The notes beneath the pieces were generated by a model. The model worked only from the letters and a program-made list of their open reading frames with translations, was not told the origin of the DNA and made no database searches. DNA of 14,507 nt from an uncultured Hyphomonadaceae bacterium (GTDB lineage: Bacteria; Pseudomonadota; Alphaproteobacteria; Caulobacterales; Hyphomonadaceae), in NCBI GenBank assembly GCA_938049795.1, contig CALLCD010000087.1, positions 1 through 14,507 of the forward strand. Direction: 5' to 3'. Shown piece after piece: positions 7,805 to 14,506 of this stretch. The stretch's first letter is position 1; each line of letters begins with the position of its first letter. The position numbers and the translations under genes were made by a program.

Positions 7805-8473
7805 CTAGATCGTATGATTCTTGCGCAATGCCCTGATATTGTCAGCATAGCTGCTCGGGTCGCCCTTGAAAACAGCGGAACCTGCAACAAGTGACGTTGC
7901 GCCAGCTTTGAGAATGGACGCGGCATTTTCGGGCGTGACGCCGCCATCAACCTCAAGGATGATGTTGCGGTCTTTCGCGTCGATTTTGGCGCGCAATTGG
8001 CGGATTTTTTCGAGCTGGTTCGGGATAAAGCTCTGGCCGCCAAAGCCCGGATTGACCGACATGACGAGGATCAGGTCGAGCTCGTCGAGGAGGAAATCGA
8101 CCCAATGGGCCGGTGTGGACGGGTTGAGCGCAATGCCGGGCTTCATGCCAGCGGCGCGAATGGCCTGCAATGTGCGGTGGGCATGGGGGTCGGCTTCGGG
8201 GTGGATGGTGAGAATGTCGGCGCCCGCATCGGCGAATGCGTGGATATAATCGGCCGGATTGGAGATCATCAGATGGACATCGAAGGGTTTTTTCGAATGC
8301 GGGCGGAGCTTTTTCAGTATGGGCGCGCCAAAAGTGAGATTGGGCACATAATGTCCGTCCATGACATCAACATGGATCATGTCTGCGCCCGCGGCATCAA
8401 TGGCGGCAATTTCTTCTCCGAGGCGCGCGAAATCGGCCGAGAGAATGGAGGGGGAGATGAGTGTATCGGTCAT
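7805..8473 (-). CDS. rpe: Ribulose-phosphate 3-epimerase
   Basis: A cytoplasmic TIM-barrel enzyme that interconverts D-ribulose 5-phosphate and D-xylulose 5-phosphate in the pentose phosphate pathway. The 222-residue product starts MTDTLISPSILSADFA, matching the family N-terminus. It shows HVDVMDGHYVPN (metal ligands His34 and Asp36, active-site Asp in the following MD), DVHLMI (third metal ligand His), the flexible loop MSVNPGFGGQSF, and EVDGGV with the second catalytic Asp, then the phosphate-binding GSAVFKG. An in-frame TTG at 8494 would add seven residues with no family counterpart, so the ATG at 8473 is used, although no good Shine-Dalgarno sequence precedes it. It lies between a glycine-zipper lipoprotein gene (97 bases upstream) and the heparinase-family gene (19 bases downstream). 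Confidence 0.97.
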   Translation of the reverse strand: MTDTLISPSILSADFARLGEEIAAIDAAGADMIHVDVMDGHYVPNLTFGAPILKKLRPHSKKPFDVHLMISNPADYIHAFADAGADILTIHPEADPHAHRTLQAIRAAGMKPGIALNPSTPAHWVDFLLDELDLILVMSVNPGFGGQSFIPNQLEKIRQLRAKIDAKDRNIILEVDGGVTPENAASILKAGATSLVAGSAVFKGDPSSYADNIRALRKNHTI

Positions 8474-8570
8474 GCGGCAAGGGGGTAGGACCAAATGCCC
8501 GCTCGCGCAAGACGCGAACGAGTATGTGAGACATGTTTAATGGAAGCCGGAATGGGGGCCGGAGAGCGGG

Positions 8571-9071
8571 TTAACCTTCGGGGATGACCACGAAGCCGCT
8601 CGGGCGGTCGATGACGAAGACTTTTGTGCCGACCGGAATGCCGTTGCCTGTGCCAAGCTGGGGAAATTCCTCGACCACGCCATTGGTGCCGCGAATGAGG
8701 TAGGAGAAGCCTTGCCTGCGTCCGGATGCGCCTTCGATGGCATTGCCGAGGAGGCCGCCTGCGACCGCGCCGCCAAGTGCGCCAATGGCCTGGGTGGAGT
8801 TGCGTCCGCCAACTTGCGAGCCTGCGAGACCGCCACCGACTGCACCGACGGTTGCGCCAACGCCGGAATTGTTCCCGCGCACGGTGATCGGGGTTGCGGC
8901 GACGATGGTGCCTTCGAAAATTGCGTTAGAGCTGCCAATGTCCTGCGCTGTGACGACCTGACCGGGGGCGGATTGGCTGGCGCAGCCGGTGAGGGCGAGC
9001 GCGACCGCGCAAAATAGGGTGCCTGCGAGGGCGGATTTGCGTTTGTCCGTTCTGGATGGGGTCGTGTTCAT
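8571..9071 (-). CDS. Glycine-zipper (SlyB/17-kDa-antigen-like) outer-membrane lipoprotein
   Basis: A 166-residue lipoprotein. A basic N-terminus and a hydrophobic segment end in the lipobox LTGC, with Cys30 as the lipidated residue. Soon after comes a Gly/Ala-rich helical hairpin, about residues 70-113, with repeated GxxxG-type spacing (GVGATVGAVGGGLAG and GALGGAVAGGLLG), the glycine-zipper 2TM domain of the SlyB/Rickettsia 17-kDa antigen group. The C-terminal part (FSYLIRGTNGVVEEF, VFVIDRPSGFVVIPEG) is beta-like and resembles SlyB ends. Such proteins sit in the outer membrane and affect envelope stability. Ser31 after Cys30 (CASQ, Ala at +2) gives no inner-membrane retention signal. AGGTG lies 7 bases before the ATG, and a possible promoter lies just upstream. 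It interrupts the rsmB-rpe order common in relatives and probably forms its own transcript start. Confidence 0.87.
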   Translation of the reverse strand: MNTTPSRTDKRKSALAGTLFCAVALALTGCASQSAPGQVVTAQDIGSSNAIFEGTIVAATPITVRGNNSGVGATVGAVGGGLAGSQVGGRNSTQAIGALGGAVAGGLLGNAIEGASGRRQGFSYLIRGTNGVVEEFPQLGTGNGIPVGTKVFVIDRPSGFVVIPEG

Positions 9072-9102
9072 ACGCTTACACCTTTTTCAAAATCGTAGGG
9101 GA

Positions 9103-9130
9103 AAGATAGCAATCGGGGGCTGAATACCAA
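9103..9130 (-). promoter_or_regulatory. Candidate sigma70-like promoter for the glycine-zipper lipoprotein
   Basis: On the minus strand TTGGTA (9125-9130) and TATCTT (9103-9108) are separated by 16 bases, and the predicted start would give a leader of roughly 25 bases before the ATG at 9071. It lies in the 111-base gap after rsmB, which supports independent expression of the lipoprotein. The match is by eye only and alphaproteobacterial promoters vary, so this is tentative. Confidence 0.35.
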
Positions 9131-9182
9131 ATGAACTCATTGTGTGGCGAATCTGGGGCCGCTTGTGAAGATGGGTTCGAGT

Positions 9183-10484
9183 TTATGCAGTCGGGACGCG
9201 CAGACGGGCCATATAGAAGATATCGCTCTCGATCTGGTTGTCCGGATGGGGGAGGGTTAACAGGTCGCCTTCGGGGGTGATCCGGTCGGTGAAGCCGGGG
9301 ACATCTGTGGGTGTGATCGGCGCACGGGTGCTAAGACCTGCCTCAATTGCGGCGTTGACCACATCGAGCCCTTCGGCTGGTACAGGACTGCAAACGCAAT
9401 AGATGACGGTGCCGCCGGGTTTTGTCATGTTTATGGCCGCTTCGAGGAGGCGTTTCTGGATCGCCGGATAGCGGGTGATGTCATCCTTGTGTTTGATCCA
9501 TGCGCCTTCGGGGTGACGCCGCAATGTGCCCAGCGCCGAGCAGGGGGCATCGACGAGGACGGCGTCGACGGGGGATTCGGGGGTCCAGTTTTCGCCTGCG
9601 GCAGCTAATATGTGGGTATTTTCGGCCAAATTGGTGCGTTTTAGGTTGTCTTTGAGGCGATCGAGCCGTTTTGCGGAGCGGTCGATTGCGGTGATGTGTG
9701 CACCGGTGGCGGCCAATTGCATGGTTTTGCCGCCCGGGGCTGCGCAGAGATCGACAATGTGCTGGCCGGCTTGCGCGTCTATCAGCTTTGCGGGCAGGCT
9801 GGCACCGGCGTCCTGTACCCACCAATCGCCTGTCTCGAAGCCCGGGAGGGTTTCGATCTGGCCGGTTGGGATTTGTATGCTGGCATTGGGCAGGGCTTTT
9901 GCGTCGATATTGGCCGCTTGCATCTGCTCCAAAACGGCATTTGGGGCGGTTTTGGCGGTGAGTTGCAGGCTGGGTTCGGCCTGTTGGTGGCGGGCGAGGC
10001 GGGTGGCGGTGTCTTCGCCGAGGCTCGATGTCATGGTGAGGGCGAGCCAGTCGGGCCATGTTTCGAGCGCGTGGGCGGCGTCGAAGGCGGTCCGGTCGCT
10101 GGCGGCTTTGCGCAGGACGGCGTTCAGGAAGCCTGCCGCTTTGCGGGCGCGGGGCCAGAGTTTTGCAGCGGCGACGGTTTCGCCCACGGCGGCATGGGCG
10201 GCGGTGTCCATGAGCCAGATTTGCGCTGCGCCGACTTGTAAGAGCGCGCGTGAGGGCGGGGTGGCGGTGTCGAGCGGGCGGGAGAGGAAAGGGGCCAAAC
10301 CGGCATTGATGCGGCCCAATTGGCGCAAGGCGGCGCTTGCCATAGCGCGGGCAAAGCCCCGATCAGGGCCGGTCAGGCGGGTGTAGGATTTGGTGAGTGT
10401 CATGGCCTCGTCGAGCGTGCGGCGTTCTTCAAGGACGCACATGAGGATTTCGGCGGCGGCGAGCCGAGCGCGTGCGCCGCTCAT
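9183..10484 (-). CDS. rsmB: 16S rRNA (cytosine-C5)-methyltransferase RsmB (Sun/Fmu)
   Basis: This enzyme transfers a methyl group from SAM to C967 (E. coli numbering) of 16S rRNA in the cytoplasm. The 433-residue protein has the RsmB two-domain layout: a NusB-like helical N-terminal domain (about 1-140, including LRQLGRINAGL and NAVLRKA) and a Rossmann methyltransferase domain. The SAM motif is VDLCAAPGGKTMQL (244-257), with the acidic ribose ligand Asp268 in AIDRSAKR. The catalytic motifs are VDAPCSALGTLRRHPE (Cys315) and IYCVCSPVPAEG. In the latter the family's usual Thr-Cys-Ser reads Val-Cys-Ser, but the nucleophile Cys365 is kept, so activity is expected. The ATG at 10484 overlaps the htpX stop (ATGA, 10481-10484), which implies translational coupling. 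The length is normal for the family. Confidence 0.95.
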   Translation of the reverse strand: MSGARARLAAAEILMCVLEERRTLDEAMTLTKSYTRLTGPDRGFARAMASAALRQLGRINAGLAPFLSRPLDTATPPSRALLQVGAAQIWLMDTAAHAAVGETVAAAKLWPRARKAAGFLNAVLRKAASDRTAFDAAHALETWPDWLALTMTSSLGEDTATRLARHQQAEPSLQLTAKTAPNAVLEQMQAANIDAKALPNASIQIPTGQIETLPGFETGDWWVQDAGASLPAKLIDAQAGQHIVDLCAAPGGKTMQLAATGAHITAIDRSAKRLDRLKDNLKRTNLAENTHILAAAGENWTPESPVDAVLVDAPCSALGTLRRHPEGAWIKHKDDITRYPAIQKRLLEAAINMTKPGGTVIYCVCSPVPAEGLDVVNAAIEAGLSTRAPITPTDVPGFTDRITPEGDLLTLPHPDNQIESDIFYMARLRVPTA

Positions 10485-11374
10485 CCCCAGGGCCGTGCGG
10501 CGTGCTGGCCAGCGGGGACGGGGATGTTCATCTCGCCTGCAAGCTTGTGCAGGGCCGCGATGCGGTTGGCGGTGACGGGGTGGGTGGAGAACATATTGTC
10601 AGCGCCTTTTCCAGCGAGCGGATTGATGATGTAGAGGTGGGCGAGCGCGGGATTGCGCTCGGCCTGCCGGTTGATATTGGCGCGGGCGCCCCGGTCGATT
10701 TTTTTAAGCGCCGAGGCGAGCCATAAGGGATTGCCGCAAATCTCAGCGCCGACGCGGTCTGCTTCATATTCGCGCGACCGGCTGATTGCCATTTGCACGA
10801 GCCCTGCGGCCATCGGCGCAACCAGCATGATCAGGAGCGAAGCGAGGAAGCCGCCGCGTTCGCGGTTGCCAAAAAACAGTGCCAGGTTGGCGAGCATGGT
10901 GATGGCACCTGCAAATGTGGCGGTTATGGTCATGGTCAACGTGTCGCGGTTCTGGACATGGGCCAGCTCGTGCGCCATGACGCCTGCGACTTCCTGCCGG
11001 TTGAGGGTTGCGAGCAGGCCTGTGGTGGCGGCGACGGCCGCATTTGCGGGGTTGCGGCCAGTGGCAAAGGCGTTCGGCTGGGGGGTGTCGATAATGTAGA
11101 CTTTCGGGGTCGGCATGCCCGCACGCGCAGCGAGATCGACGACATCGCTCGCAAAAGCGCGTTCGATGGGGGAGCGGGCCGAGCCGTCGACCTCGCGCGC
11201 ATTGTTCATGCGCAGGACAATTTTGTCGGAATTCCAATAGGAGACGCCGTTCATGACCACGGCGACCCCGAAGGCGATCATCATGCCAATCTCGCCGCCC
11301 ACGATGAAGCCGACGCCCACAAACAGGGCAGTCATCACGGCAAGCAGAGTGTAGGTCCGCATTGTGCTCATCAT
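10481..11374 (-). CDS. htpX: Membrane zinc metalloprotease HtpX (M48B)
   Basis: A 297-residue inner-membrane protease that in E. coli helps FtsH degrade damaged membrane proteins. Two hydrophobic segments near residues 9-45 precede the protease domain. The zinc site is HELAH (His135, Glu136, His139) with the third ligand Glu204 in REYEADRVG. Two further hydrophobic stretches lie between them (about 148-170 and 177-195). The signature PQPNAFATGRNP precedes the active site, and the C-terminus carries STHPVTANRIAAL, typical of M48B. Tandem ATGs at 11374 and 11371 share a GAGGA about 8 bases upstream; the first is used. It is the first gene of the minus-strand run, is coupled to rsmB by ATGA, and is divergent from the DUF1674 gene. 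The promoter should lie in the 89-base gap, but I see no clear heat-shock-type element. Confidence 0.97.
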   Translation of the reverse strand: MMSTMRTYTLLAVMTALFVGVGFIVGGEIGMMIAFGVAVVMNGVSYWNSDKIVLRMNNAREVDGSARSPIERAFASDVVDLAARAGMPTPKVYIIDTPQPNAFATGRNPANAAVAATTGLLATLNRQEVAGVMAHELAHVQNRDTLTMTITATFAGAITMLANLALFFGNRERGGFLASLLIMLVAPMAAGLVQMAISRSREYEADRVGAEICGNPLWLASALKKIDRGARANINRQAERNPALAHLYIINPLAGKGADNMFSTHPVTANRIAALHKLAGEMNIPVPAGQHAARPWG

Positions 11375-11463
11375 GGGGGTGGTCCTCGCTGGTCTCGTGG
11401 GTGTTATCCCTGTAGTATGTGTATATAGGAAGGGTTAACCGCTTTAGGAGTCTGGAACGGAAA
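11375..11463. promoter_or_regulatory. Divergent intergenic region between htpX and the DUF1674 gene
   Basis: This 89-base gap must carry the starts of both divergent transcripts. Visible features are an AT-rich TATATA at 11422-11427, a perfect GGTTAACC palindrome at 11433-11440, and AGGAG at 11446-11450 ahead of the DUF1674 start. No -35/-10 pair is convincing on either strand. The single TTAACC is not a full CtrA site because no second TTAA lies seven bases away. Confidence 0.35.
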
Positions 11464-11679
11464 ATGGCGAAACAAACGGGTAAATCGAGGTCTGGGCCTG
11501 CAAAAGCGCTGACGCCTGAGGCGGAACGGGCCCTGGCGGAGGCCGAGGCGCGGCGGGCGGCGCGTTTGGTAGCGCAAGAGGCGCGCGGTGAGACGCCTGC
11601 GGAAAAGGGCGGGCCCCAAGGCGAGGAGCCGACGCGATATGGCGATTGGGAGCGCAAGGGGATTGCGTATGACTTTTAG
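11464..11679 (+). CDS. DUF1674 protein (SDHAF4-like succinate dehydrogenase assembly factor family)
   Basis: A 71-residue soluble protein. A charged Ala/Glu/Arg-rich helix (about residues 17-42) leads to the conserved C-terminal DUF1674 block, where GGPQGEEPTRYGDWERKG and the terminal DF are diagnostic. The eukaryotic family member SDHAF4 (Sdh8) binds flavinylated SdhA during complex II assembly; a similar role in this bacterium is inferred from homology, and no sdh genes are in the window. The reading frame is open 15 codons further up to an ATG at 11419, but the 11464 start (MAKQTGK) gives the usual length and has GGA-rich sequence just upstream. It is divergent from htpX, an arrangement common in alphaproteobacteria. 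Confidence 0.88.
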   Translation: MAKQTGKSRSGPAKALTPEAERALAEAEARRAARLVAQEARGETPAEKGGPQGEEPTRYGDWERKGIAYDF

Positions 11680-11723
11680 CGGGGCGGGGGCTGGTTTTTT
11701 GACGATTTGCGGCATTTTGGGGC

Positions 11724-11773
11724 GACGCGCGCGAGGCTTGTAATTAACCAAACGGCTTCGCCTTGCGCGTGTT
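11724..11773. other. Long imperfect hairpin in the 11680-11881 intergenic gap
   Basis: The arms 11724-11737 (including CGCGCGCGAGGC) and 11760-11773 (including GCCTTGCGCG) can pair over about 14 positions, with G-T/G-U wobbles at 11733-11764, 11727-11770 and 11724-11773. The 22-base loop is AT-rich at its start. No T-run directly follows on either strand, so it is not a classical intrinsic terminator; it could stop or stabilise the DUF1674 transcript or act on the following gene. A T6 run at 11695-11700, nearer the DUF1674 stop, has no good stem before it. The rest of this 202-base gap holds nothing I can name. Confidence 0.4.
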
Positions 11774-11881
11774 CTGGCTTGTTCTGCACGCGGTTTTGCG
11801 TCTGAATGGGGCAAATTTAGTGGGTTTGGTTCATTTTCGCTGGTTTGGCGGGCGGGGCCGATCTGGTTTGTAGGATATGAT

Positions 11882-12346
11882 ATGACACAGCGTTTTGCTC
11901 TTTTCGCCTTTGCTTTGACCTTTGCTGTTGGCGGTGCCGCGTTTGCGCCGGTGGCTCATGCGGATGGGAAAGCGGCCATCAAACCGCCCGTGGTTATTAC
12001 ACCTGCGCCTTTGCAGGAGGGGACTTTGCGCGGGGCGCCGCAGCCGGTCAATTGTTGCCCGACGCCTGCGCCGGTTCAGCCGCGGATTATTTCGCGCACC
12101 GTGAGCACGCCTGAGTCGCGTGGCTTGCGGCTTGATGACAGTTTTGTCTTGGCGATGAATGGCGGCGTGGGCACGGGCGTGTCGGATGTGGCGCTTGGTG
12201 GCGGTGCGTTCGGGAGCGGATTTGGCGGGAATGATTTTGGCCGGAGCCAGCGGTTCAGATTTGCACGGCAGGCGGGACGGTTTAATCGCGGTCGCCGGTC
12301 GGGTCGGCGCGGGTTTCGGGGTGGCCGGTCGGGCGGTCGTCGCTAG
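11882..12346 (+). CDS. Small exported protein with an Arg/Gly-rich basic tail, function unknown
   Basis: I do not recognise a family. The 154-residue product begins with a clear Sec signal peptide: hydrophobic residues 5-22 and a likely cut after AHA (residue 27). The mature part is Pro-rich at first (about 33-70) with adjacent cysteines Cys58-Cys59. It is then Gly-rich (94-120) and ends in a strongly basic tail where 14 of the last 38 residues are Arg, in RG/RR/GR spacing, with no Lys. Such a tail in an exported protein could bind an acidic polymer such as surface polysaccharide, LPS or DNA; that is inference. TAGGAT lies about 6 bases before the ATG. Its TAG stop overlaps the stop of the convergent transporter gene in a shared CTAG (12343-12346). 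Start, signal peptide and spacing support a real gene, but low-complexity composition lowers certainty about function. Confidence 0.72.
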   Translation: MTQRFALFAFALTFAVGGAAFAPVAHADGKAAIKPPVVITPAPLQEGTLRGAPQPVNCCPTPAPVQPRIISRTVSTPESRGLRLDDSFVLAMNGGVGTGVSDVALGGGAFGSGFGGNDFGRSQRFRFARQAGRFNRGRRSGRRGFRGGRSGGRR

Positions 12347-13263
12347 GATTTCGCGTCCGTTTTGAGCTTTCGCTCGCGGAGTGTGATCAGGAGGGCGGCT
12401 GCGACGATGATCGCGGTGCCGTACCAGACATTGTTTTCGGGCAGGGCTTTGAAGATAAGCCAGTCGGCGAGCGCGGCCATAGGCAGGCGGAGATAATCGA
12501 CCGGCGCGAGGAATGACGCGTCGCCCACTGTCATGGCGCGGATATAGCAATATTGGCCGATGACACCTGCAAGCGACATGGCGATGAGATAGGTCCATTC
12601 GCTGCCGACGGGGACATCGAAATGGGTGAACAGGAATGGCGCGAGCAGGACGGTTGAGAGCAGATTGGCCCAGATCAGGAGCGTCATGGCCGAATGGCTC
12701 GCGCTGAGGGATTTGACCATGATGATGGCGCCCGCAAAACCGAGCGCGCTGAGCAGGGCCAAGGCGACACCGGGATTTATGACAAATGCGTCCGCGCCTT
12801 CGCCTGAGGGCAGGACCATGACGAGAATGCCGACAAAGCCTACAAGCACAGCGCCCCAGCGCCAGCGGCCAACTTTCTCGCCGAGCAAAATGGCCGCCAG
12901 CAAGGTGATGAATAAGGCACGCGAGAAGGACAGGGCGTTGAATTGCGAGAGGGGGAGCTGGTAGGTGTCGGAAATGGCGTACATGCTGGCGATGAAGGCG
13001 GCGGTTCCGCATAGGCTGCGCAGGAAAACGGTTTTTGGGCGGGTAATTTTGAGCACGCTCACCCCGCGATGCAGGATGATCGGTACGGTGACCAGCAGGC
13101 CGACAAAGGAGCGCCAGAAGGCCAGAACGAGCGGGTCCTGGCTTGAGGAGAGTTGTTTGGCGAGGACAAGGAAGCCGGTGAAGAAGAGCCCCGAGAGGAT
13201 CAGCCACAACATGCCCCTAATATTACCCGTCAGTGCGGGGGCGTAAGGGGCGGGTTTTGTCAT
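12343..13263 (-). CDS. DMT-superfamily transporter with two EamA domains
   Basis: A 306-residue inner-membrane protein with about ten hydrophobic helices arranged as two EamA repeats (roughly residues 18-150 and 165-295). The first repeat has FWRSFVGLL and ends in ALFITLLAAILLGEKVGRWRWGAVLVGFVGI, split here by its typical LGE turn. The second repeats the pattern with YCYIRAM and VDYLRLPMAALADWLIF before a basic cytoplasmic tail. Family members export or import small metabolites such as amino acids, purines or drugs; the substrate cannot be read from sequence. The ATG at 13263 lies 7 bases after the SDR stop, with no strong ribosome binding site of its own, so expression probably depends on the SDR transcript. 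An internal Met at residue 18 is a less likely start. Confidence 0.9.
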   Translation of the reverse strand: MTKPAPYAPALTGNIRGMLWLILSGLFFTGFLVLAKQLSSSQDPLVLAFWRSFVGLLVTVPIILHRGVSVLKITRPKTVFLRSLCGTAAFIASMYAISDTYQLPLSQFNALSFSRALFITLLAAILLGEKVGRWRWGAVLVGFVGILVMVLPSGEGADAFVINPGVALALLSALGFAGAIIMVKSLSASHSAMTLLIWANLLSTVLLAPFLFTHFDVPVGSEWTYLIAMSLAGVIGQYCYIRAMTVGDASFLAPVDYLRLPMAALADWLIFKALPENNVWYGTAIIVAAALLITLRERKLKTDAKS

Positions 13264-13270
13264 CGGTGGG

Positions 13271-14158
13271 TCACGTCGTCTTCGCGGCGAGCATGGCGTC
13301 GCGCATGGCTTCGGCCTGTTCGATTGTCAGGCCAAGCGCATTGAGAAGTGGGCCGGGGTCTGAGGTGTCCCAGGAATGGCGCGGGCCGACGGTCATGCCG
13401 CCATCGACGGTAAATTCCGAGCCGGTGATGAAGCTTGCCGCATCCGAGGCGAGGAAGGCGGCCATTTCGGCAATGTCGCGGCCGTGGCCGACGCGCCCTG
13501 CGGGCTGCATTGTGCCGCCATTCTGGGCGATCATTTCAGACATTTGCAGTGAGACTTCCTTGGAGACGCCGAGCGAGTTACCGAAGATGGAGGTGGCGAT
13601 GAAGCCGGGCAGGATGGCATTGACGCGGATTTTGTCACCGGCGAGTTCGGCGGCGGCGAGGCGTGAGAAATGGGCAACGCCTTTCTTGGCGACGGAATAG
13701 GTGATCGGGGCGTAGCCTGCGCACACGGCTGAGATCGAGGAAGTGTTGATGACCGAGCCGCCGCCATTTTCTTTGAGATAGGGAATGGCGAATTTTGTTG
13801 CGGCAAAGACCGAGCGCAAGAGCAGCGCCATCGTCTGGTCGTAGCCGTCAAGATCGAGCTCTTCGAGCCGCGTCGGGGTGCCGCCGCTGCCGGCATTGTT
13901 GAATAAGATGTCGAGCCGGCCGAACGCCTCGTGGCCTTTGGCGAGCGCGTTTTGCAGGTCTGCGTCTTGGGTGACATCGCAGTGGACAAAGCGGACGCGG
14001 TCTGAGCCGAAGCGGGTTTCGAGGGCTTTGCCGGCTTCGTCCTGTACGTCGGCGGCGATGACGCTTGCGCCGCGTTCTACGAAAAGCTCTACGGAGGCGA
14101 GACCGATGCCGCTTGCTGCTCCGGTGATCATCGCTGTTTTGCCGTTTAAATCCGTCAT
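13271..14158 (-). CDS. Classical SDR-family NAD(P)-dependent oxidoreductase
   Basis: A 295-residue cytoplasmic Rossmann enzyme. It has the cofactor motif TGAASGIG (12-19), an acidic Asp37 after the second strand that favours NAD(H) over NADP(H), CDV with Asp61, NNAG (87-90), a catalytic Ser near 141 in NTSSIS, and YSVAKKG with Tyr154 and Lys158. VDGG (251-254) closes the core. A tail of about 35 residues (260-295) after GPRHSWD extends beyond the usual 250-residue classical SDR; its role is unknown. The substrate is not predictable, though a hydroxyacyl or alcohol substrate is typical. AAGGG lies about 8 bases before the ATG, and that site is inside a perfect inverted repeat. It is probably co-transcribed with the downstream DMT transporter, so the two may handle the same compound; that link is inference. 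Confidence 0.93.
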   Translation of the reverse strand: MTDLNGKTAMITGAASGIGLASVELFVERGASVIAADVQDEAGKALETRFGSDRVRFVHCDVTQDADLQNALAKGHEAFGRLDILFNNAGSGGTPTRLEELDLDGYDQTMALLLRSVFAATKFAIPYLKENGGGSVINTSSISAVCAGYAPITYSVAKKGVAHFSRLAAAELAGDKIRVNAILPGFIATSIFGNSLGVSKEVSLQMSEMIAQNGGTMQPAGRVGHGRDIAEMAAFLASDAASFITGSEFTVDGGMTVGPRHSWDTSDPGPLLNALGLTIEQAEAMRDAMLAAKTT

Positions 14159-14168
14159 GTGTTCGTGC

Positions 14169-14197
14169 CCTTGTGAGAAGATATATTCATCACAAGG
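14169..14197 (-). promoter_or_regulatory. Perfect 8-bp inverted repeat overlapping the SDR ribosome binding site
   Basis: CCTTGTGA (14169-14176) and TCACAAGG (14190-14197) are exact reverse complements separated by 13 AT-rich bases. On the SDR strand the AAGGG used as ribosome binding site lies in the proximal arm, so the repeat could be a repressor operator near the promoter or an RNA hairpin that hides the start site. The 13-base spacer rules out the usual 6-base-spaced CRP/FNR layout even though the arms contain TGTGA and TCACA. Confidence 0.55.
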
Positions 14198-14272
14198 TCG
14201 CGCCCGCGCGCAGGGGAAGTCAATGGGGTGGAGAAAATTTCGAGGGCGGGGCAGGCTGCCCGACGAGGCCGC

Positions 14273-14506
14273 CTAGGGCAAAAGCGCTAGCCGGATCGGA
14301 CGGAGCCAGCGTTCGCGGTCGAGATCATAGATCCGGAATGTTGTGGCCCAGTCAAAGTAGCACCAACTGATATTACGGTCTTCGGCAGCCATGCGCACTT
14401 CGCGTGTCCATTTGGCGCGCTGGCGCTGTGGCACATCGGCATAGACCCCGAACTCGCCCAGAAAAACGGGTGTTCCGGTGCGCAGCCTGTAATGGGCGGC
14501 CGCTGA
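14273..14506 (-). CDS. Glycoside hydrolase family 5 (cellulase-like) C-terminus, cut by the window edge
   Basis: Only the last 77 residues and the TAG stop are in the window; the gene continues past base 14507. The open frame reads through RTGTPVFLGEFGVYADVPQ, where GEFG is the strand carrying the nucleophile Glu of GH5 enzymes. It continues with RAKWTREVRMAAEDRNISW, then WCYFDWATTFRIYD and a closing WLRPIRLALLP, matching the usual GH5 ending (aromatic W.Y.W strand, FGIYD-like motif, final helix). Family members hydrolyse beta-1,4-glucans and related glycans and are usually exported, but the N-terminus is not visible. Its 3' end lies 114 bases from the SDR start on the same strand, so it may be upstream in the same transcriptional direction. 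A 5-bp hairpin, 14249-14261, follows the stop. Confidence 0.8.
   Translation of the reverse strand, partial: SAAAHYRLRTGTPVFLGEFGVYADVPQRQRAKWTREVRMAAEDRNISWCYFDWATTFRIYDLDRERWLRPIRLALLP

Noticed and set aside
7786..8043. N-terminal extension of the heparinase-family frame into rpe
   Set aside because: The extra residues are shadow sequence inside rpe; the ATG at 7785 has GGAG at good spacing.
9183..10484. Inactive RsmB because of Val before the catalytic Cys-Ser
   Set aside because: Both catalytic cysteines (315 and 365) and the SAM motif are intact, so the substitution alone does not argue for loss of function.
11433..11440. CtrA-binding site at GGTTAACC
   Set aside because: Only one TTAA half is present; a full site needs a second TTAA seven bases away.
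11831..13207. 458-codon minus-strand frame across the transporter and the RG-tail gene
   Set aside because: Its product is Arg/Pro/His-rich with no motifs, and it overlaps the transporter in another frame, where the EamA helices are evident.
14169..14197. CRP/FNR-type binding site
   Set aside because: The arms contain TGTGA and TCACA but the spacer is 13 bases rather than about 6 between the core half-sites.
14249..14261. Intrinsic terminator after the GH5 gene
   Set aside because: GGGCA/TGCCC with a 3-base loop is short, and the only T-run (AATTTT on the complementary strand) begins several bases further on; too weak to call.
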